Below, in pieces: positions 20,345-28,900 of a stretch of 29,998 bases of DNA. A program made the position numbers and the translations under genes. The DNA is taken from the NCBI GenBank assembly GCA_030560485.1, contig JAKTTS010000157.1:1-29998 (forward strand), written 5' to 3'. Position 1 is the first letter of the stretch. Each line of letters starts with the position of its first letter. The DNA is from Ascoidea tarda (nom. inval.) (Eukaryota > Ascomycota > Saccharomycetes > Ascoideales > Ascoideaceae). The notes under the pieces are model-generated. The model was not told the DNA's origin, ran no database searches, and worked only from the letters and a program-made list of their open reading frames with translations.

Positions 20345-20582
20345 CTTTGTTATCCTGGATATTTTGATTATTTTGATTATAATTGAAATATTTATTTGAT
20401 AGAACTAGTAATTTTTTAGAATAATCTTCTTCAATTTTGATTTTTTCTTTATAAAACAAGATCAAGTCATCGAAGACTATATTATTTGAGATGTGGTCGA
20501 ATAGGACTTGAACACCTTTATCATCTTTGCCCCAGAAGTTATTACAAAAGTTATCATCGATGGCTATTGAAGCTTCTACCAT
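17442..20582 (-). CDS. HOF1: F-BAR/SH3 cytokinesis protein, Hof1/Cdc15/Imp2 family
   Basis: F-BAR proteins of this family bind plasma membrane at the bud neck and link it to the actomyosin ring and septum. The gene encodes 1,046 aa from the ATG at 20582 (MVEASIAIDDNFCNNFWG). An FCH/F-BAR domain covers about residues 10-270: FWGKDDKGVQVLFDHI, FYKEKIKIEEDYSKKL. Then comes a long disordered middle with poly-Asn (20299-20343, 18975-19013), Ser/Pro blocks, SNT repeats and a Gln-rich segment (about 18100-18380). An SH3 domain ends the protein: RAKFTYQAQLAEEVSFKRKDIMLVLFMQEDGWWEVELL to PSNYLF. A single terminal SH3 and FWG-type start favour Hof1 over Bzz1 (two SH3) and Rgd1 (RhoGAP). S. cerevisiae Hof1 has about 670 aa, so this one is expanded by low complexity. 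It diverges from HPT1. Confidence 0.8.
18975..19013 (-). repeat. (TTG)n tract coding poly-Asn in the F-BAR gene
   Basis: A nearly pure TTG run on the + strand reads as consecutive AAC codons (poly-Asn) on the coding strand, between FATN and PHNHHNN. Confidence 0.85.
19221..19256 (-). repeat. Four perfect 9-bp repeats coding SNT triplets
   Basis: GGTGTTTGA is repeated four times exactly (19221, 19230, 19239, 19248). On the coding strand it gives repeated Ser-Asn-Thr. Identity at every base suggests recent expansion. Confidence 0.9.
20299..20343 (-). repeat. (ATT)n tract coding poly-Asn in the F-BAR gene
   Basis: About 15 ATT units on the + strand read as AAT codons (poly-Asn) inside the F-BAR domain region, between NKDNN and NINIINN. 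It interrupts what is normally a helical domain and must loop out. Confidence 0.85.
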
Positions 20583-21213
20583 TTTAGTAGATTATTAGGG
20601 TAGAGTAAGCTTGAGATGAGATGAGATGAGTGGAAAGAGAATAAATCAAATAAAACACAGATTAAAAGGACGAGATCAAGACCGAAAAAAGAGAAGAGCA
20701 AAAAAAAAAAAGGTGTAGTGTAGTAGTAATTAGTGTTGGTTATTGCTTGTGTTGGTATTCTGTTGTGAGCATCAAACAATAGAATTGAATATGAACAATG
20801 TAGAACGAGAAGATGAAGGTGTATTTGGATAAAGAGAGCATAGAGAGGTAAATAGAGCCAAAGATAAATAGAATAAAGTAAATAAACCCAAAGGAGAAAA
20901 GAAAAGGAAACAAAACAAAACAAAAGTGAAATTTGTGTGTTGATGGAAGGGGCAAGTGTGGGAGAGCCAGCCCAGAGCCAGCAAAAGACAGCAGAGGAAG
21001 CGGCAGCACTCAAAGAAAAGGAAACAGTGGCAGCAGAAGCCACGCCCAGAACAGCAGAGAACGCAGAGAACGCAGAGGCAGCAGAAGCAGCAGAGGCAGC
21101 ACCAGCCACAGCTGTGTTTACGTTTTTCCCGTTCGGGACGCGGTCCACGTCGGTGGGTCCGGTGGTCTGCGGCAGAGTGAGGCTTTGTGCTTCGAGGGTG
21201 CAGTAGCATGCGT

Positions 21214-21286
21214 GATTCCGTGGCCAAGCTGGATGAGGCTGGGTCTGTGGATCTCGCAATGGAGGGTTCGATCCTCTTCGGGGTTG
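21214..21286 (+). other. tRNA-like element with box A and box B (uncertain)
   Basis: TGGCCAAGCTGG at 21221 fits box A and GGTTCGATCCT at 21265 fits box B, at the canonical distance. GATTCCG (21214-21220) can pair with CGGGGTT (21279-21285) over seven pairs, three of them G-U. The T arm pairs over five bp around TTCGATC. T4 and T5 runs (from 21291) follow, as for Pol III. Against it: the anticodon arm has a mismatch and only fits if position 26 is missing; the implied loop CTGTGGA would give GUG (His), but the His-specific C73 is absent (G here). A decayed tRNA, a tRNA-like element or chance are all possible. Confidence 0.25.
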
Positions 21287-21334
21287 GCCGTTTTCTTTTT
21301 CAGTGTCTTGAATTGCTTGGAATTAGTTGTGTTG

Positions 21335-21356
21335 GCGGTTATCGTGAGATAACCGC
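21335..21356. promoter_or_regulatory. Inverted repeat with GATA cores upstream of HPT1
   Basis: GCGGTTATC and GATAACCGC, perfect 9-bp arms, flank GTGA. Each arm contains GATAA, so it presents two inverted GATA-factor cores, and the outer ends are CGG-type triplets. It lies about 170-190 bp upstream of the HPT1 start. Either a GATA dimer or a Zn2Cys6 factor could bind; undecided. Confidence 0.5.
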
Positions 21357-21426
21357 GGATTTGCCGCGGCTGCGGAGGCAAACCAGAAAGTTAAAAAGAG
21401 ATGGGATGTTGGAGAATGAGATGGGA

Positions 21427-21434
21427 TATATAAA
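21427..21434 (+). promoter_or_regulatory. TATA box of HPT1
   Basis: TATATAAA, 93 bp upstream of the HPT1 ATG, within the usual 40-120 bp window to yeast start sites and followed by a purine-rich leader. Confidence 0.65.
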
Positions 21435-21526
21435 GGAGAGAGCAACTCCTGGGCGAGCAGCTAGAGAAGAAGGAAATACGGGTTTTTGTTTGCCACAACT
21501 AACAGTATCTACAAGCGTCTAGGAAA

Positions 21527-22207
21527 ATGAGTGGAAATCCAGTTGTTGAGGACCCCGAGATCGAGGCTACCAAAATGTACATCAGCTACAACAATGTGCA
21601 CGAGTTGTGCCAGAAGAGCTCAGTGTTGATCAAGAAGTTCAAGCCGGATTTGATGATTGCCATTGGTGGAGGAGGATTCATTCCTGCAAGAATCCTCAGG
21701 TCGTTTTTGAAGGAGCCTGGCAAGCCCAACGTGCGAATCATGGCCATCATTCTCTCGCTCTACGAAGACTTGGACAGCATTAGTACCACCGCTGAGACTA
21801 CGGGATTAAAAGTGATTAGGAACCAGTGGATTGACTACAACAACGACAGTAGCTCCAAGGTCACAGACAACAACTTCTCGTTGGTGGGAAAGAGAATCTT
21901 GATTGTGGACGAGGTGGACGATACCAGAACCACGTTGCACTACGCGTTGAACGAGTTGATGAAGGACGCGCAGAAGCAGTGCGAGGAAAGAGGCATCAGC
22001 TACAAGGATAGCAACACAGAGTTTGGCATCTTCGTGTTGCACGACAAGATCAAGCCCAAGAAGGTGCAGCTTCCAGAAAGGTTGATGAGCAGTGGCCACT
22101 ACATCTGCGCCAAAAGGGTGCCTGACGTGTGGATTGCGTATCCCTGGGAGTCCACCGACATTGCCTACCACACCAAAAGAGCCATCGAGCAGGGCAACGA
22201 CATATAG
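21527..22207 (+). CDS. HPT1: Hypoxanthine-guanine phosphoribosyltransferase Hpt1
   Basis: Purine salvage enzyme: hypoxanthine or guanine + PRPP to IMP or GMP. It has 226 aa against 221 in S. cerevisiae and aligns throughout: YISYNNVHELCQKSS, KPDLMIAIGGGGFIPARILRSFLKEPG, AIILSLYEDL, QWIDY, the PRPP loop ILIVDEVDDTRTTLHYAL (residues 124-141), FGIFVLHDK, VPDVWIAYPWESTDI and the terminal EQGNDI. The extra residues are an N-terminal GNPVVEDPEIEAT and a short loop after WIDY; the yeast C-terminal tail is absent. Codon use is strongly biased (TTG for Leu, C-ending codons, no CTG found), as in highly expressed genes, and is much more GC-rich than neighbouring genes. It has its own TATA box and precedes the importin gene in tandem. 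Confidence 0.97.
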   Translation: MSGNPVVEDPEIEATKMYISYNNVHELCQKSSVLIKKFKPDLMIAIGGGGFIPARILRSFLKEPGKPNVRIMAIILSLYEDLDSISTTAETTGLKVIRNQWIDYNNDSSSKVTDNNFSLVGKRILIVDEVDDTRTTLHYALNELMKDAQKQCEERGISYKDSNTEFGIFVLHDKIKPKKVQLPERLMSSGHYICAKRVPDVWIAYPWESTDIAYHTKRAIEQGNDI

Positions 22208-22416
22208 GCGTTTACTAGACTCCAGCAGTGTTCAACAGCAGTGCTTCTTTTGCTTCCTTTGCTTCTTCTCTCGCTCTGTCACACAGCACGGTCACCTGAC
22301 GGCCATCAGAGTTGCTTCCCAACACCGTGCCGGTTGCACAAACCAACAGGCGCGCGCCACTTGTGTCCTGCACGTGTGCGGCTTCCCGTCCTGCAAACGT
22401 CCCGCTGGGACGGGGC

Positions 22417-22434
22417 TGAGTCAGTGCTGAGTCA
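22417..22434. promoter_or_regulatory. Tandem Gcn4/AP-1-type sites upstream of the second karyopherin
   Basis: TGAGTCAGTGCTGAGTCA: two perfect TGAGTCA heptamers, starts 11 bp apart. Its reverse complement differs from the element at 8570-8587 by one base in 18. It lies about 330-350 bp upstream of the start codon. Confidence 0.7.
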
Positions 22435-22539
22435 GCGACCCGTCGCGGTGGACGACGCGGGAAAAATTTTAACAGCAGAAATGTTTTTGTATCTGATTGC
22501 GAGCCTTCTGAAAGTGAGTTGGAAGCGTTGTAAGTGTTG

Positions 22540-22596
22540 TTAGTACTGTATTGTTAGTATTGTGTTGGTAGTACTGTTAGTACTGTTAGTACTGTT
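22540..22596 (+). repeat. GTACTGTTA 9-bp tandem repeats
   Basis: GTACTG recurs at 22571, 22580 and 22589 as perfect 9-bp units (GTACTGTTA), with decayed copies upstream from about 22540. Each unit creates AGTACT, a 6-bp palindrome. It is non-coding, in the promoter or 5' leader. Confidence 0.7.
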
Positions 22597-22765
22597 TGTA
22601 TATCACTGTTCTTACTCTATCTCGTCTCTATTTCCACCAGTCTCCATCTTCTCCATCTTCTCTCTCTCTGCCTCAATTCCCTCTTCTTTTTCTTTCTCAT
22701 CACCACTCTCTTCTCTCTCAACTTGTCTTTCTTTTCTTTCTCCTTCCTCTCTTCTCTTTCTCATC

Positions 22766-23989
22766 ATGGAAAAGGCTATCCTACAATACCTCAATGACAC
22801 TTTAAGTCCTATTCTCCAAACAAGAAGAGATGCTGAAAAAAACCTCAACAACTTTCTAGGTCAAGATGGCTTTTTGAACTTCTGTTTATCCTTATCACTT
22901 AACCACGACCTAGACACCTCAATTAAAAAGGCTGCCTTGATTTTTTTCAAAAACAACCTCAACAACGAAAAAATTTCACACAACGAAAAATCACAAATCA
23001 AATCAAATCTAATCCAAATTCTATTGCTATCAAACCAATCCATTCTTCAAAACATCTCACTCAAAAACACCTCTTCCATTTCCTCTTCGATCAACGACCA
23101 GCTTTTCCTCATCGACTCAATCCAACTCCTACTAACCAACGACTTCAATCTCAAACAAAACAACAACTCCACAAATTCCCAGCTCCTCTTCTCCTGGTTA
23201 AACGATTTAATCAAAACTTCCATCCAATTGCTAAACAATACCCACGACAAACTAGACTCAAAAATATTAACTGCTTTTCAAATTTTGAAGCAAATTTCAA
23301 AGTTTTTTAAAGATAACTTGCTCACTCTAACAAACCCAACAAACTCAACAAACAGCTTGAATAAATCCTCAATCAAACAAAAAAACTTGATTCAAATTTG
23401 GCAGGATTTTAATTCTTCAATCTTACCTGTTCTATTAAACTTTTCTTCTCATTATCTTAATAATATCAACAATATCAATATCAATATCAATATCAATAAT
23501 AATAATAATAATCATAATAATAATGACGATGAAATCAACTTGAATTGTCAGTTCTTATACTACATAATCAAAATATTTAAATACAATACTTACAATAACC
23601 TACCTTACTGTATTCTATCCCCAAACTCAAATTCAAACTCTTCATCAAGCAATTTCCAATTCTTTGATAAATGGTTGTCTCTCCACATCAACTTAATTCA
23701 ACTAAACTATCCCCACAAAAATATTTCCAACAACAACAAAGATAATATCAACCATCATACCGATAATGAAAATGAAAATGAAAATGAAAACGATATTTAC
23801 TCAAATCCTTCATTTCAAAAAAATTATAAAATCAAATTAAAAAAATGGTCTCTACACAATCTATCACGATTACTATCAAACTTCAACTCAATCTCTTTCA
23901 AATTATCAAACACCCACAACATTCACAATACTTCAAACACTCAAAACACTCAAAACACTCAAAACACTCAAAACACTCACAACAACAAT

Positions 23990-24035
<46 letters not shown>

Positions 24036-27000
24036 TTATCATATACAAAAATATCATCTCCCATTTCAACCAAAACTTATTAAACAATATCCAAATCATC
24101 CTACTCCAATCAATCAACTTCTTCAATCCCACCTTCATCTTCAATTCTCACCAGTCCATCTTATTCTACCTGATTCAGTTCTTCACAAACATAATCTCAA
24201 ACCAACCAGCCTTCAACTTCTTACTACAAGATAACAAACTATCCATCCTACTAAATTACCTAATCTTTCCCTTAATCTCAAATTTTCCAATCGATGATAC
24301 AATCAAAAACAATCCCAACCTAAATCCTACAAAAGTATCCCAAATCCTACAAAATCGTAACCAAAATCATAACAAAAACAAAAATCAAATTCAAACCAAA
24401 AACGAAAATGAAATACAAATAAAAAATATAAACAAAAACATAGACAACAACCCCATCCTATCTTCCTCAATCGAAATCTTAGACACCTTCCAAGACTCTC
24501 AAAAGGATTACTTTAATAAATACTTTTCTTTTGACAACTTTAACGATGAATTAAATGCTAGATCAGCCTCTTTAAACTTCCTCTCCAAATTAATCACCCT
24601 GAAATTTTTCGACTCAATCAACCTCTTATTCGAACTATTAGACCAAATCTTCTCCAAAAGAAAATCCTTTCTTGAAAACAAAAACCAAAATCAATTTGAC
24701 CAAAATCTAAATCTAAACAACATTATCACAATCAATAAAAAAAATAACCAACTAGACCCAATCATCAACCACAACTTGCTATCAAACTCAATTCAATTTG
24801 ACCAAAATTTTGACATTTCCTCAATATCCTCTTATGATGAATTGCAAATGGTTTTCCAAATGGATGCTGGCTTACAACTATTAAACCAAATCATCAACTT
24901 TATCCTAAATCCAGCTAAAAATAAACAAAAAAATAGCAACGATAACCTACTACAAAAATTTCAACCCATCATCGAACAAATCGTCCAAAATTATATAATC
25001 CCAGAACTATACTTGCTAAAGTTTAAATTCCTAAACTCAAGAGCCCTTGAAATCATATCAACCTTAGACTTTAAATTCAACGATTCCTCTCTCCTATCAA
25101 AAATCTTTGATCCAATCCTAAAATTAATCCTATATACTCAAAACTATGATACCATATTAAATAAACAGAAGATCAGTTCCATTTCAAACAACCTCAACAA
25201 CAAAATCAACTCGGTAATCGACAACATCCCAAGTGATAAATTACTCATTTTGAATTCAATAAATGAAGATTTTTTTCTTCAGTTTTTCAATGACCATGAT
25301 AATAACGATAAAAATAACAGCCTATTATCTGCATCTGATTCAAACCAAATTAATAATGAAATCAACGATCCAAATTTAATTATCAAACTTGAATTCTTAA
25401 ATTGCTTAAAAACCTTATTAATTAACCCAGAAATAATAAATTATTTACAACCATATCTACCCGATTTAATCGACCAATTATTTCTTTTAATTAATAATTA
25501 TGACTTTGATTTATTAACTGATATCTTGGAAAAATTTGTCGACGCTTGTTCATCAAATATCAATGAAACTCCTTTTTTAATTAAATTATCTCTAAAATTA
25601 TCAATAAATCTTTACAAAAATTTAATCCAATTGGTTAATATTTCTCAAAATCAAAATCAAAATCAAAATGCTTCCTCAAATAATAAAAAAAATTCAATTA
25701 AAGCTGCTGACACCAATAAAGAATTTATTTGTTTTGGCCTAATTAATAATTTATCCTACATTATTAATGCCAATCATAACAATAAATACTTGATCATTAA
25801 AATTTGGGAAATTTGTAACGTTAATTTCAAAATCGTCATCAATCATTCCATTATAACCTTTTTAGAGGAAACTCTAGATTTAATTGGCGAATTTATGCTA
25901 ATCTTTGATAACTTTTACCTACCAAATATTGAAGAAGAATTGCTAAAAAATTTAATGGAAAATTTCATCACTTTTGATTACATTTCTTATTTCGAATGTT
26001 TTGTTGGTTTGATGGAAAATTATGTTTTATTAGGTTTTAATCAAAGACTTAACAAAAAATTTATTAAAAATTTAAATCTTCAACTAATAAATTCAAAATC
26101 TTATGAAGAATCTCAACAATGTAATAACATCATTTCGTTTTATACTGACTATTTTGCTGAAAAAAATTCAAACATCTATTCAATAGTCTCAAATTCAGAA
26201 GATTCAAATAATTTATCCAAGAAAATTTTAACATCAATTATTCAAACAAATTTTATGAATATTTCAAACTCGATATTTCTGAAAGATATTCCTCCAATGA
26301 CTTATAGTATTTCTCTATTTAGTGACTTTGTATTATTATTAAATAATATTGAAACCACTTTTAATCTTGAAAATAATAATAGTGTTTTAAGTTCAAGAGG
26401 AGATGATGAAGAGGTCTTTAAAATGAGTGAATTGAAAAATGATTCAACTAACTCAATGATCACAAATATTTTGAATGATGTATCATTAGGTTTCGCTAAT
26501 TTATTTGGGTCATTTATAATAAGGGATGAAAATCAATTTAAACCTGTAATCGATTTTGAAAGCTTGGAATCCGATGAAGAGTTTTCATGTTTTTATTCAA
26601 GTTTTTACAAATTGATTTTAAGTTGTCTTGCTTATAAGCCTTTGTTGACGTTAAAAACATTGGCAGAATTCTTTGATAATTTCAAAGACGATATTATTGA
26701 TGATTCTAAAGACAGTGAGGAGCTTGGGTTAGTACTAGATTTTGTTAAAGGATTTCATTGGAAATTTTTAATCAATGTTTGGCTTGTTAGAGGTAATGAA
26801 TATTTGGTTTGTGAAAACTTTAACAAGAGCCTTTTTAACCTCAAATTGCAAATATTTTTGATTATAAAATTTTTGAAAAATGTTCCTTTAATATACGAAC
26901 ATAATCAATTTTTTTTACCATCTTCAGATAATATCGATGATGAGTTTAAATTATTTATTGATTTATTGTTTTTCAAATTGATAGATTTATTCTACATCTT

Positions 27001-27367
27001 TTTAAGAAGAATTTATGAAAATGATGAGGGGAATAATACAAATGAAGAAGGTGAAGAAGAAATAAGTGATGATGTTTATGCAAACAGCTTATCAAAAGAT
27101 AACTATCGATTGGAATTTCTTCGTTTTGGATCACCAGTTTCATCATTAAGTGTGAATGGATCAAGTACGCCAAATGACAACGATGAAGAAATTGTTAGTA
27201 ATGATATTAGAGTGAATGTTATCAAAGAGTTTGATAATTTATTGAATGAGTTACCGAAAAAAGATCAATCTAAATTTATGGAAGTTATTAATGGAAAAGA
27301 AAACTTTAATGATTTGTTGAATTATTATATGAATAATCATAACTCTCTTGAGATTTTATTTTTGTAA
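22766..27367 (+). CDS. Importin-7/8-type karyopherin (Nmd5/Sxm1 family), expanded
   Basis: Importin-beta family nuclear import receptor. In yeast, Nmd5/Kap119 and Sxm1/Kap108 carry cargoes such as TFIIS and La; which of the two this is cannot be decided here. The ATG at 22766 (MEKAILQYLNDTLSPILQTRRDAEKNL) gives 1,533 aa, against about 950-1,050 in the family. The N-terminal importin domain is clear (RRDAEKNLNNFLGQDGFL, IKKAALIFFKNNL). Later blocks fit the family: KKWSLHNLSRLLSNF, NARSASLNFLSKLITLK, FQPIIEQIVQNYIIPELYLLKFKFLNSRALEIIS. Inserts are poly-Asn and Asn-Thr-Gln repeats (23936-24034), Asn-Ile runs (about 23458-23520) and Glu-Asn repeats (23766-23790). The C-terminal part is acidic (EEGEEEISDD). 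CTG codons at 24170, 24599 and 26279 all sit in hydrophobic contexts. The start fits a CT-rich leader as in MTR10. Confidence 0.85.
23936..24034 (+). repeat. 9-bp NTQ repeats and (AAC)n poly-Asn tract
   Basis: Units of ACTCAAAAC (about 23936-23978) encode Asn-Thr-Gln repeats, then an AAC/AAT run to 24034 encodes poly-Asn. Both are in frame inside the karyopherin gene. The 9-bp unit resembles, in reverse complement, the repeat in the F-BAR gene (TCAAACACC). Confidence 0.85.
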
Positions 27368-27828
27368 ATTGGATCGATTTTTTTTTTTTTATTTTTTATA
27401 TCTTTTCTGCTTTTCCAAATTTAGTTTTCTTGATGTTTTTTTTTTTGCTCCTTTTAATTTGATAATAACATCCTATTATATACAATTATATATTTGTTAT
27501 TTTTTGAAAATTTGAATGATCACTGATTTTTTAATTATTAATTTTTTTACTTTTTTTTTTGATTCAACTTGATACCCTTATTTTTTTTTGTTTTTCAATA
27601 TTTGAAAATTTAGAAAATATTTTTTTTGCTATACTATTTTTTTTTTATTTAAATAAGATATTAAATGAGATATTAACTAAGAAATTAAATAAGATATTAA
27701 ATTGAACTATTAAATTAAACTATTAAGAAGTGAAAACGCAACATGAATAAAGACTAATAAAGTGAGAACAATAAGAATAGTAAAAATATTATAGAGTATC
27801 AAATAGAATATTAAAATAAGTGAAGTGG
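27368..27828. other. Convergent 3' intergenic region karyopherin/CAR1
   Basis: About 460 bp of very AT-rich DNA between convergent stop codons, with T10, T11 and T9 runs (27379, 27431, 27551, 27636 areas) and the tandem repeat at 27651-27724. No gene is seen. Confidence 0.5.
27651..27724. repeat. Six tandem 12/13-bp AT-rich repeats
   Basis: Units tile without gaps: AAATAAGATATT, AAATGAGATATT, AACTAAGAAATT, AAATAAGATATT, then AAATTGAACTATT and AAATTAAACTATT. Units 1 and 4 are identical. The array lies between convergent genes, where yeast replication origins are often found, but no origin activity can be claimed. Confidence 0.75.
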
Positions 27829-28900
27829 CTAGACGATAGTGTCACCAAAAGCACATTTAGCAATAGCTAAACCAGCACCAACAGTGTCAATTACATTCAC
27901 GTCATTTCTGGCCAACGAAGGATTAACCTCAACGATATCGAGAGCAACTAGATTACCAGTCTCAGCAACAGCTTCAGCAATGAATAAACCTTCTCTTAGA
28001 GTCAAACCACCTCTCACAGGAGTTCCAGTTGCAGGAACATACAAGGGATCAATTGCATCAACGTCGTAGGATAAGTGAATTGGTCTGTCGTTGTGAGGGT
28101 TGATTTTTCTCAAAGCCATTTGAACAACGTTGTTAATGCCATATTTATCGACGTGGTACATTGAGTAAGCAGCGATATTCAATTCTCTGAGGATTTTTTT
28201 CTCGCCATCATCAACGTCTCTTAGACCAATGTAAGCGATTCTGTCTGGGTTCAAGCACTTGGGGATCCATTTTAAATGGGGAGGATAGGAATGAGAGTCC
28301 AAACCCATAAGAAACGAGATTGGACAGCCATGCAAATTACCAGATGATGTTGTTAAGGGAGTATTGATATCAGCATGGGCATCGATCCAAAGCAAACATG
28401 AGTCAGGATACTTGTGGAAAACACCAGCAACGGTTCCAATGGCAATAGAGTGGTCACCACCTATAGTTATCGGAAAATTGTTTGATAAGGCAGCATTTTT
28501 AACAGAGTTGTAGATTTTGTTGGTTGCATCGGAGACCAATTTTGGTTTTTTACAGTTTTTGTAAACGTCCTTGATTTTGGAATATTCTTGGTAGTCAAAG
28601 TTCTTTAATGGATCATCTAAGGAAATGTTCCAACCTAGGGATTCCAATTCAGATTGTAGGTTTGCAGCTAGTAGATGGGAGGGACCATGTTCAACACCAG
28701 GCTTATCTTGACCACCAGAAAATGGGGCTGAAATGATGGTTGCACTTTTGTTTGGGTAAAATTTGTATGACACTTTTTTGGAAGGAAAGTGGAAAGTGAA
28801 AAATGAAAAGTGAAAGACAGATGTTAGTAAATATATGAAGTTTTTGAATGGGAAAAACGAAACAAAAAAAAGATCAGTACATACTATCGGATACAGTCAT
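27829..28900 (-). CDS. CAR1: Arginase Car1, two exons
   Basis: Cytosolic binuclear-manganese enzyme: arginine to ornithine + urea. The conserved frame (exon 2, 28772-27829) has no in-frame ATG; its apparent start at 28773 is GTG. An ATG at 28900 opens a 16-nt exon 1 (28900-28885) followed by GTATGT. Removing 28884-28773 joins the frames to give [14 protein letters not shown] and 319 aa, against 333 in S. cerevisiae. Mn/active-site blocks are complete: GGDHS (110-114), DAHADIN (136-142), [27 protein letters not shown] (240-262). [14 protein letters not shown] and [11 protein letters not shown] also match Car1. No CTG codon was found in exon 2. The upstream region has two TATATATAG words (28937-28958) and a GATAA cluster (29626-29653); GATA factors control nitrogen catabolite genes in yeast. 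Confidence 0.95.
28773..28884 (-). other. 112-bp spliceosomal intron in CAR1
   Basis: On the minus strand: 5' splice site GTATGT (28884-28879), branch site TACTAAC (28829-28823, branch A at 28824), a pyrimidine-rich tract with CACTTT repeats, and acceptor AAAAAAG ending at 28773, about 51 nt past the branch A. Exon 1 ends in A and exon 2 starts TG, so splicing itself creates the sixth codon, ATG. The intron splits a codon after its first base (phase 1). S. cerevisiae CAR1 has no intron. Confidence 0.88.

Larger units (their letters stand above)
20583..21526. promoter_or_regulatory. Divergent HOF1/HPT1 promoter region
   Basis: About 940 bp between divergent genes. The HOF1 side (20583-20930) is AT-rich with an A11 run at 20701-20711. 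From about 20940 it becomes GC-rich with many CAG/GCA words. Towards HPT1 it holds a tRNA-like element (21214-21286), a 9-bp-arm inverted repeat with GATA cores (21335-21356), two CCGCGG sites (21353-21358, 21364-21369) and a TATATAAA box (21427-21434) 93 bp before the HPT1 start. Open frames here are shadows of biased composition. Confidence 0.65.
22208..22765. promoter_or_regulatory. HPT1 3' flank and promoter of the Nmd5/Sxm1-type karyopherin
   Basis: About 560 bp. First a short HPT1 3' flank, then a GC-rich patch (about 22300-22450) containing the 18-bp tandem TGAGTCA element, then 9-bp GTACTGTTA repeats (to 22596), and finally a long CT-rich leader (about 22610-22765) ending in TCATC before the ATG. 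Only the downstream karyopherin gene can be driven from here. Confidence 0.65.

Noticed and set aside
20576-21259. Long open frames on both strands in the HOF1/HPT1 intergenic region
   Set aside because: They are Ser/Phe/Cys-rich or Ala/Glu/Arg-rich low complexity, overlap each other, and match no family I know; biased composition explains them.
21485-21526. Possible leader intron in HPT1 (AACTAAC followed by TCTAG)
   Set aside because: No GTATGT-like donor was found upstream in the leader, and the ATG at 21527 already gives the full conserved protein.
22539-22596. TACTAAC branch-site words on the minus strand
   Set aside because: They come from the GTACTGTTA tandem repeat, and no minus-strand gene is present there.
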